DNA from: Symsagittifera roscoffensis
Lineage: Eukaryota > Xenacoelomorpha > Acoela > Convolutidae
Direction: 5' to 3'
Length of the DNA stretch: 64,000 nt
Assembly (NCBI RefSeq): GCF_963678635.1
Contig: NC_087065.1
Location: 63,573,973 to 63,637,972 of the forward strand
A model generated the notes under the pieces. That model was not told the origin of the DNA and did no database searches. It saw only the letters and a program-made list of their open reading frames with translations. Shown here piece by piece: positions 24,101-33,100 of the stretch. The first letter of the stretch is position 1; every line of letters starts with the position of its first letter. Both the position numbers and the translations under genes were made by a program.

Positions 24101-27100
24101 AATTCATTCCGTTGAGATGGAGCAGATGCAAAAGTGCGCAGTTATTTTTTTCTATGCTTAGGAGCCGAAGGCAAACGACAGGTCCAGCAGAAGAGAGCAA
24201 GCTTGGACTTAAGCGCCGTTATTACAAAAAACCTTATGACAACACTAGAGGACATTTTCGTCAAGACCAGAATTGTAGCTTTTGAACGATAAAATTTCAT
24301 TTGTTGAAAACAAAAGAAAACAGAGAGTCTTGAACAATTTCACGCGGATTCAGTAGAACTAGCTTCCAGAGATAATTGCGGTGATCGTGAAGACACACAT
24401 GCACAATGAGAAAATTGCAGAAAAATTATTGGCACAAATACGAAGTCCACAAGATGCATATGAATATGCAATACCTCGGAAAAACGGTCTTGAATACAGT
24501 CGCAAAATGGAAATAAACCCTTTCGTAGGGCAACCAGCAACGATAAAACTAAAACCAGTACATTACATAAACGTACGTGGCCGTTATAACTAAACTAGCA
24601 ATCAAAGCTCACAAAGAGGCTGGGTTAGATTCCGCGGTCGACCGCATCCGCGTGGAACACAAAATACAAAAGGACAGCAACAGCAAAAACGGAACACAAT
24701 TTCAGTACTCAAAAACAATGTTACAAATGTGGCAACCAATACGGTCAAAAACGCCTACAATCCTGTCCGGCAAAGGATAAAATTTGTTCAAACAAATTTG
24801 TTCACATTTTGCTAAAGTTTGTCGATCCGCTAATGTTAACTACTTGGGAGATCGAGATGAAGAACAACAAGAAGAAAATGTCCTAGAAACCGAAAGCAAT
24901 CCCGTGGCATTTGCTGATTTTACATCAAACAGTGGCTGGGACGATTATCAATTCGATAAATTTTCAGTCATGGCAATTGCTGAAGCATTTGAAATTAAGA
25001 GCACAACTAACTTGTCCGGAGATGACTTAAGCGGTCACATCGTTAAATTGAAAACAAATACAGAGGAGTTATTTGCTATTGCCTACTCTGGAAGTCCAAT
25101 GTCATTTTTGAATGAAAAAACCGCGCGGATTCTGTAAACAGAAGGATAAGTCAGCTCTATTCAAATATAACCCACCAGAGGACACCGCCAGAAACTTAGC
25201 GTGCTACAATGGCGACACAGTAACTCCGAAAGGATGGTTAATGATAACGGTCGAATCAGGGGCTGGAAAATACAAGCAGCCCCATTCATCATCGTTGATG
25301 ATCAAAAAGCGAACATCATAGGAAGAAACATACTACCGCGAATAGGAATTAAACTAATTCAAGAAAAACAGTAACAAAACGTTTTGAATATACGCGAATC
25401 AGAAGAATCAAACTCAGAAACTAAACAATGGGTCAGAGATAACTTCCAGCAACTATGTTTGCGCATGGAGAAATCAAAAAATCACGTCATGAGAACCCAA
25501 TTTAGCAAAGTCGAAAACCCAATTCAACAAAATGGTCGACGTATCCCGGTGCAACTACAAGAACGGGTTGAAGATGAATTAATTAAACTGATGGACCAAA
25601 AGCATAATACCAAATTAGATAAGTGCTCAGATCGACAATTCATTAGCCCAATCGTAATAACCGTCAACAAGGACCAAAAGATTTAACTAGCGTTAGATTC
25701 CGAGAAAAGAAATAAATTCATTCATAAAAACAAATACCAAATGCCCGGATAGATTTGCTGTTTGACAAAACCGCACAGGTAGTCAAATCGGACAAGTCAA
25801 AACAAACGCTATTTTCACCACTCGATTTACGGTATGCATACTCGCAAAACTCTTTGGACAAATCAACCAGAGAACAATGTAACTCCAACCTTATTGGCGG
25901 CAACGCCACCGGGACATACCAATTCCAAACAGGATTTTATGGCCTCAAAAATATGCCAGCTGAATTTCAGAAGGCAATCGATCTAACTCTTACTAACTGT
26001 ACAAACACTTACGCGTATCTGGATGACATATTGATAGTAACGAAAGGATCTATTGAGTTCCACCGACAAAAACTACAAGCAAGCTTGACAAATTTAAACG
26101 AAGACAGTCTTGCAATATCATTGCATAAATGTAAATTCGCATGAAAACAAGTTGAGTGGTTAGGGTATACCATCAAGAGTGAGGGAACAAAACCACTCAT
26201 AAAAAAACGAATGCTATTGAAAAAATATCGCCACCAAAACCTTTTGAACAATTAAAAAATTTTATGGCTCCATACACCATCTCACACGGTATATACCGTA
26301 AAATAAGAACAAACAGCAGCTGCTTTACGACCATTGTTAAATAAATACAGAAAAAAATAAACCGATTGATTGGAAATCAGAACACAATACAGTTTTGAAT
26401 AAAATGTTTAAGTTAGTCTCTGAAATAACACAAACCAAACACTTTGATCAACACCTAGACACTCGTATTGTATGTGACGCGTCTACTGCAAGGTTTTGTG
26501 TGTCATTGGAAGAAAAATTTTCGGAGGGATGGGTAGCCATAGCCTGTGCGACACGTTTCCTAAATTCACTTGAGAAAAAAGATTCCGTAAATGAACTAGA
26601 ATTACTTGGGGTAGTTTGGGCCATTGAACATATAAATACTATACTTTTGGAAAACACTTTACCGTCATTACAGACCATCAAGCTTTGATAAGCGCTTTAA
26701 ACGCGAAGGAGGGATCAAAAACTAGTCAGAGTAGGCTAACGCGCTTGTCCAGGATTGACCGTCTACTCCCATTTCACTTTGACTTTAAACATCTGGCGAA
26801 GAAAAATGCTTTAATAGACTATATGTCTCGAATTCCAATTGGAAAGTTAATACCCTCAAGCGAGTATGATGAGGAATTTGTTGTAGCATCATTTAATGCA
26901 TTCATAAACAACCTCGAGTTCATTGACAATGTCACGGGGACGCAAAAGAGTCGGCATCGCAGCGGCAAGGCTCGTCAGACCGGGAGGAAAGTCTACCAGA
27001 CCCGAGGTGGCATAAGCAACCCCCAACAGAAGGAAAGAAAACAACAACAACTGCATGAACAACAACGCCGGACCACTGATCTACTACGGTACAAGTAGTT

Positions 27101-30100
27101 CAAGATGCGAGGGAACTACTTTCTTCAAAATTGAAACAGGAAACAATTTTTCCAAAAAATGTGTTTGGGGACGACTCAACATCAACAAAAACAACTGTTA
27201 CCAGTAAACAAAAAGAAGATAAAAAAATGAAGACGACACGCGCCGCCCAAACGGAAACGAACAATTCAGCAATGGTCACTCAAACAGACTTCGCCACAAA
27301 CAACGACGACGATACAAGAGAATTTTGCGTCAGCCGCGTGGACCCTGACACATGCATTCAAGAGGGAAAGGCACACAATTAGGAACCACCAACGATGACA
27401 CACAACCCCACACAACTCGAGGCCAGCCATAACCTTGCCAAGGAAGGACTGATCGCGAAAATCGAGAAAGGAATGAATACAACAGAATCGGAGGAAAACA
27501 CACCGTTATTTCGGCGGAAACTACAACGAATACTGGGCGTACCATTTAATACCGCTGCCACAAAGAAGGACAGAAACCTAATAAATTTTGTCAAGAAAAC
27601 AGACTGGGAAGCTATCAAAACCTCACACAGACAATACTGGCATAACATTCGGAATCGACTTCACGTCCGAGAGAACTGTCTACTAATTGACGAAAGCATC
27701 GTGTTACCCACTCAATTACGGCAAACAAAACTCGATAACCTCCACATGAACCATCCAGGTTCGGCAGCCATGTTGGATCTGTGCCAACATGTCTGTTTGC
27801 CGCAACTTCATCGATCAATCGTTCAGATGGCTCAGAATTGCAAACACTCACTGGAGCAAGGTACAAATTTCAAACCAATTATAGGGAAAAAACATACGTT
27901 CCAGTTGGAACCGGTTGTAGAACCTAACGAGGAAGTACAATTAGACTTCGCCGGGCCCCTCCCTGATGAGTTAAATAAGGACGCGTACATTTTGGTTGCG
28001 ATAGATAAGTGATCAAAACTTCGCACTACGAAGGTTGTGTCGAACACAACAGTGGACGTTACCAGTAATTTTATCCAAAGATATATCTCCAACAATGAGA
28101 TACCACGAAGACTAAGTTGCGATCAGGCGCAAACCTTTAGAGCTAAGAAATTTCAGCTATATTGCAGTACAAACAACATAAAACTACTTTTCGCTCCGGT
28201 AGACGATCATAGTGCAATAGGGGTGGTAGAAAGAATGATCCAAACATTAAAACATAGGCTAGCCGTAATGAAAACAGAGCAAACGATTTGGCAGAAATTA
28301 TGAAAACTTTACGGATGCGTCACATGAAAACATGGCATCACAAAATATTCAACTTTTGAGCTTGTATAGGTAGAAAGCCAAACACACCTCTTTCAAACGT
28401 AGCCACTAATTGTTCACCAGACAATTTAAATTGGGAGAGTGCAAAACCTGCATGTTTAGATAGAAAGAATTTTACGGAGCCGCCACTATCAGCGGTAATA
28501 ATGCATGATCTTCGACGATGGTCAGAAAATGAAGTTTCCAACAAAAGCCGCAAGCCAAAAGCCAAGTCACCAACACTACCGAAGATCCTTGAGAAAGCAT
28601 CTTAATCTACCCAGCAAGTCACAGGTGCTAAAACTAAGAAAACCATAGAAATAATCAGATATAAATTAAACGTAAGATACAAAGGGGTACAGCCGACACT
28701 AGGCAAAAATACGAAAAAAACGTATAGACCAGGTGGCGCGAAAAACAATTCGATTAGCAACAAAGGTAAAAGATCCCAAAACTTTCAAGCAAAAGTACAA
28801 AACTCTAGACGTGAAAATCCACCACACACAGCTTGGGTTCAAACTCGCCACACACAGCATGGGTTAAGAAGCTTGGAAAACAAAAGCAAGATTAATAAGA
28901 AACAGCGGAGTCGCATTTGTTCCCAATCCTTTAGTATACGGACCATGCAGGCCTTCTCGGCTAAGTGATTGTGTTGCGTACAAACTCTCAGGGAGATCAG
29001 GACCTTGTCTACGTTTTTTAGACATTGAGACTCCTAATGCCCCACAAAGGGACGGGGCTACTAAAGAAATTGACCAAGCAGGAAAAAGCGGCAGGGACCA
29101 GGGCAACCAGAACAGCTCAGCTAAAAGGAAGGCAAAACTGAAGGGGAAAAGAACAGGCGGGCGTCCGACTCAAAAGCTGCAACCAACACGTAAGATGAGT
29201 CTGCAAACGGAAGAAAACACTGAGATGTCACAATTCTACAATTCATCCACTACATCAGAGGATATAGAACCGTCACCTAAGAGGCTCAATCGAAAACGCA
29301 CGCCACCCGCAAACGCTGCCATGCCAAAAAGAAAAACAACACGAAATTGCCAATTAACTCTAACAAACGAACTGGGAAACCCAATCCAAGTTAACACGAT
29401 AAACGACGCCAACCACGAAACAAAGACATCACTGCATTTCGAAAATAACTCCTCATCAGACAAACCGGAAACAGAAAATAAGCCAAGCCTGAAGCCGTTC
29501 CTTTAAGAAATGGGTTTCAGAGAAAAAATTCCGGAGTACGAGGCCTGCGTTAAATTTCTCGAAGCCATTAGCCCTAAAATCAAAAACAGGTCGAAATTGT
29601 TGATTTGACGTCGCCAAATGAAAGCGCAAATGACATGAACGATAAAAAAAATTATTCGTGGAAGAAAAACTTGTAACGGGAGAAGCTACGAAGGAAAATA
29701 AGGACGAAGAAATGCACGAAGACGAAGAACACAAAAAGAACATGGAGGACGATAACAATAACGAGACAGAAAAAAAACCAAACGGAAAACTGAACACAAA
29801 AGAACGCAGGAGTAGTCGAGAGTTCCACAGGGACTACAAAACTCAAATAAAAAACAATTTACTTTTAAATTCCCTGTTAAGGGGGAATGTCTTCCGGCCT
29901 GAATTGATTAACTCAGTACATATATGTTATTCATGTTATTTATCTTTATGTTAATCTTACCGTAGTAGATACCTTGTTATTAGGTCGGTTGACCTTGATA
30001 GACTCCAGACATGAACTGTTCTTGAGCTGTAGCTCAGTTGCCAATAATTGTTGACTCTAATTTCTTACGCTGAGACGGACGGCTAAAAAACTATCATCTT

Positions 30101-33100
30101 CCTTCAACTTTTTCTTCTTCTTAAAAAATAAATCTTAAATTCTCTTTGAGTAAATTTTCACATTAAGTAGAGTCACTCAAAACAAAGTTAAATAAATAAA
30201 CTCCTTAAGTCAAATTTAACGGACCGAAAGGAAGGCAAATTGCCACCACCCCAGCATCGGACAAAACCCTAACTGACAGTGAGGCTTAGACAGTGTACCT
30301 TTTCCCAGCAAGAATTGGAACACAACTTCTCTGCACCTTCTCTCCGCTACTTTCCAACGAATTTTGTAGGAAATAAAACGCAATAAATTGATAAAGTAAA
30401 CAGCCCCTCCTATTGGTAAAAAATAACAAAAGATGAGCAGTTGTGCATAACGTTTTTCTTCTTCTATTTAATCATCCTTTTTTAATTTATCTGTTCATAT
30501 AACTATCATTTAAACTCTAGGATCAGATCGACTATGATCTATGATATAATTTATCTGAGACTTGTAGTTTTAATTACTTGTTGAAACAAAGAGATGTAAC
30601 AACCGATTCCAACGTTTCTTTTAGCAGAGTGCTTAGGAAATAATCGTGAAGTTATATTTCACATTCTCTCCAGTTTGGCACGGCAATCTTTATTTTTCTG
30701 GCTTTTGTGGTGTAGTTTTTTTCGTCTGGCTATTTTGACTTTCTAACGAGCCATTGTTGACGGAAGGTTTTTATATCATCGGAAGAGTATCAATGTTCTG
30801 AGCTCAAATAAAAAATCTCTAAAAACATTACAGATTTCGCCATTTTTGTCAGTTTGAGATTTTTAACGCTGTATATATCGTGAAAATAAGGCTTGGGCTT
30901 CTAATATTAACCCAGCTCAGACAGCAAATTAATTTACAGAAATCTAGTTTGTTTCAATACCAAGTTAGACGCTGATTTCATCAATTTGCTTTTTTTATAG
31001 GACGTTGTGGTAGATAATTGAAATATTGAAGAAAAAAAATTAAAGCTTGTGATTTTTTTGCGATAATTCCATCTTGCTATAAATCGAAAAAACTTTCTTG
31101 GACGTTAAAGTGCAGCCTTGAACTTGTTTCAATTTGGCTTAATTGATAGTTTTTTGTTTGTATTTTTTTGTTGTCGCAGTACGTAAAAGCCATGTCCCTC
31201 TCCGGTCGGGACTATTTTGATTTACATACGCACAGTAGACAATTATTCTTGTTTTTAATGCTGCTGTTGTTTGATGCTTACCTCCAGAAGTCTGGTGCTC
31301 GAGCAGGAAGTGAGTGAGATGAGTGTGGTGGCCCCCCACTCTGTCATCCCACACAACTCCCTCAGGGCCTGCATGGGGTTGGGGTCCGAGATGAAGGACA
31401 CTCTAAACAGTCATCGAATCATTGCACAGCGGAGAAATTGTCCACGAGAAGAGACAAAAAATCCAGAGATGAGCGGTTGAATAAGTTCCGACTTTTGCGT
31501 GCTCTGTATTGCTCTGCACTCACAGTGGACAGAGAATAAACTTCGTTGAAAGGTGGTTTGGAAAAAAACGGTAATATTAGATACAGTTCGTTATTTAGCG
31601 TGTCAAATATACTTATTTTGAGGAGGGGTGGGCGGGGGTCATGAATGATGCTTCGCCAAAACATCACAATTTTTGTCAAAACGGCCTTTTTCTCTAAACA
31701 AATTGATTTTGTAGTTCGATCAAATTGATTTTCCGAGCTCTCTCAACGCAATAAAAAGCCCTATTTTGACCAAATTTTCAGCGCCGCAGTCAAATTTTTG
31801 AAAAAAAACAGGCCAAAAAGGCGTTTTTAGTGGCACTTTTTGAAAAAAAAATTGACCAAAAAATTGTCTTTGTCGGCGCGCGCTCCCCCCTCAATTTTAG
31901 TATTTATTGACACCGAAGGCGCCTTAAGAAAAATTTTAGGGTCCGTCATCCAAAAATGGATATCACAAAATATTACAAAGTGGGACCCTTTGTGTCGGCA
32001 GGGTATCGAATCCCTTAAAGGGGCGTCCGCATTGCCGCCTCTATTTAAATCCACCCCTGGCCATATATGATCATTCTACAGTATCGGCAGAACTCAAAAA
32101 GTTACAAACTAAAACAATTTTCACTTATTGAAAAGCGTCTAAAACTACTGTGATGCCACTGGGACACTATTATTTTCTTCCATTTTTCAGATAATTTTCA
32201 ATTTTAGAAATATCAGTTTTTAACTGAACCATTTTTTATCACATTGACTGAAAGATTATGTTTTGCATTTACATTTGTGATTGGCAGCATTTATGTCAAT
32301 AGGGAGCATGATAGTCCAACCAAATATTTGAACTGAAGCAACAGTGCCCAGCTACTGTACAATTAGCAACTCAGTATAGGCTAAAAAGGTTTACAATGAA
32401 ATAAAAAATTGCAAGTTTTTCAAACTTTCCTGATTTCTTTTTCCCTTTGTTTGTGATTTTTCTATTTTCTACAAAACTAGAATTTAGAAGAAAAACCTCT
32501 GGTAGTTATAAAAAACTAACTGAATTTATCCAAAAACAGTAGCCTGAATGTAGAAGTGAATCAAGGCACTCCCTCATAAAGCATTAAATGGAAAACAGAA
32601 ATCAATAACAAAAATCAGACCAGTCTATTTCAGCAGTGCTACATTTTTATCAACATTTTTTCTGAGCTCAAAAAACGAATGATACTGCTCTAGATCACCG
32701 TAAAACCATTCTTTTTAGTACCTAAGACGCTTAAAAATCTAACTTTAGCTAGATTAACTTCAAATGAAGTGCTTGACAACTGGCAACTAAAGATTCCAAG
32801 TTAAATTTATTGAAAAAAAAACTCAGATGCTTGAAAATATTTTTTTTATGAAATGGTATGATAAGTTTTTTTTCAATCAAAAGTTTTTTAATGAACTCAA
32901 ACAAAACAAATTAGTGGCAGTTTTGATTAGATAAGAGCAACTTTGGCAAAAATTTTTTGAATAAGAAAATGTTTATCATACCATTTCATACATAAAAATT
33001 GTATGACATGCTTTTTTCCATAGAAACAACCAAAATTTGAGGTGAACATTTTTCAAATAATTGTTGGTCACAAAGTTGCTTCTGTGCTCTTATATGCATT

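Larger units (their letters stand above)
23514..30050 (+). mobile_element. Element B: degraded Ty3/gypsy-type LTR retrotransposon
   Basis: The order is 5' LTR 23514-23783, PBS 23784, gag, protease, RT, RNase H, integrase, charged tail, polypurine tract (TTAAGGGGGAA, 29877-29887) and 3' LTR from 29888. It belongs to the same broad lineage as A (shared gag start, ISPIVIT, SPxSFLN) but is a different family with a different LTR. Stops and frameshifts occur every few hundred bases, and the LTRs differ at many sites, so it is an old insertion. It is antisense to the receptor. Confidence 0.92.
16539..31281. other. Receptor intron 2 carrying nested retroelements
   Basis: This 14.7-kb GT-AG intron is made mostly of element B, element A and a duplicate of the B 5' region. 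Host-like AT-rich sequence remains at 16539-16897 and about 30051-31281. The latter has no gene or repeat that I recognise. Without the retroelements the intron would be around 1.3-2 kb, close to its neighbours. Confidence 0.85.
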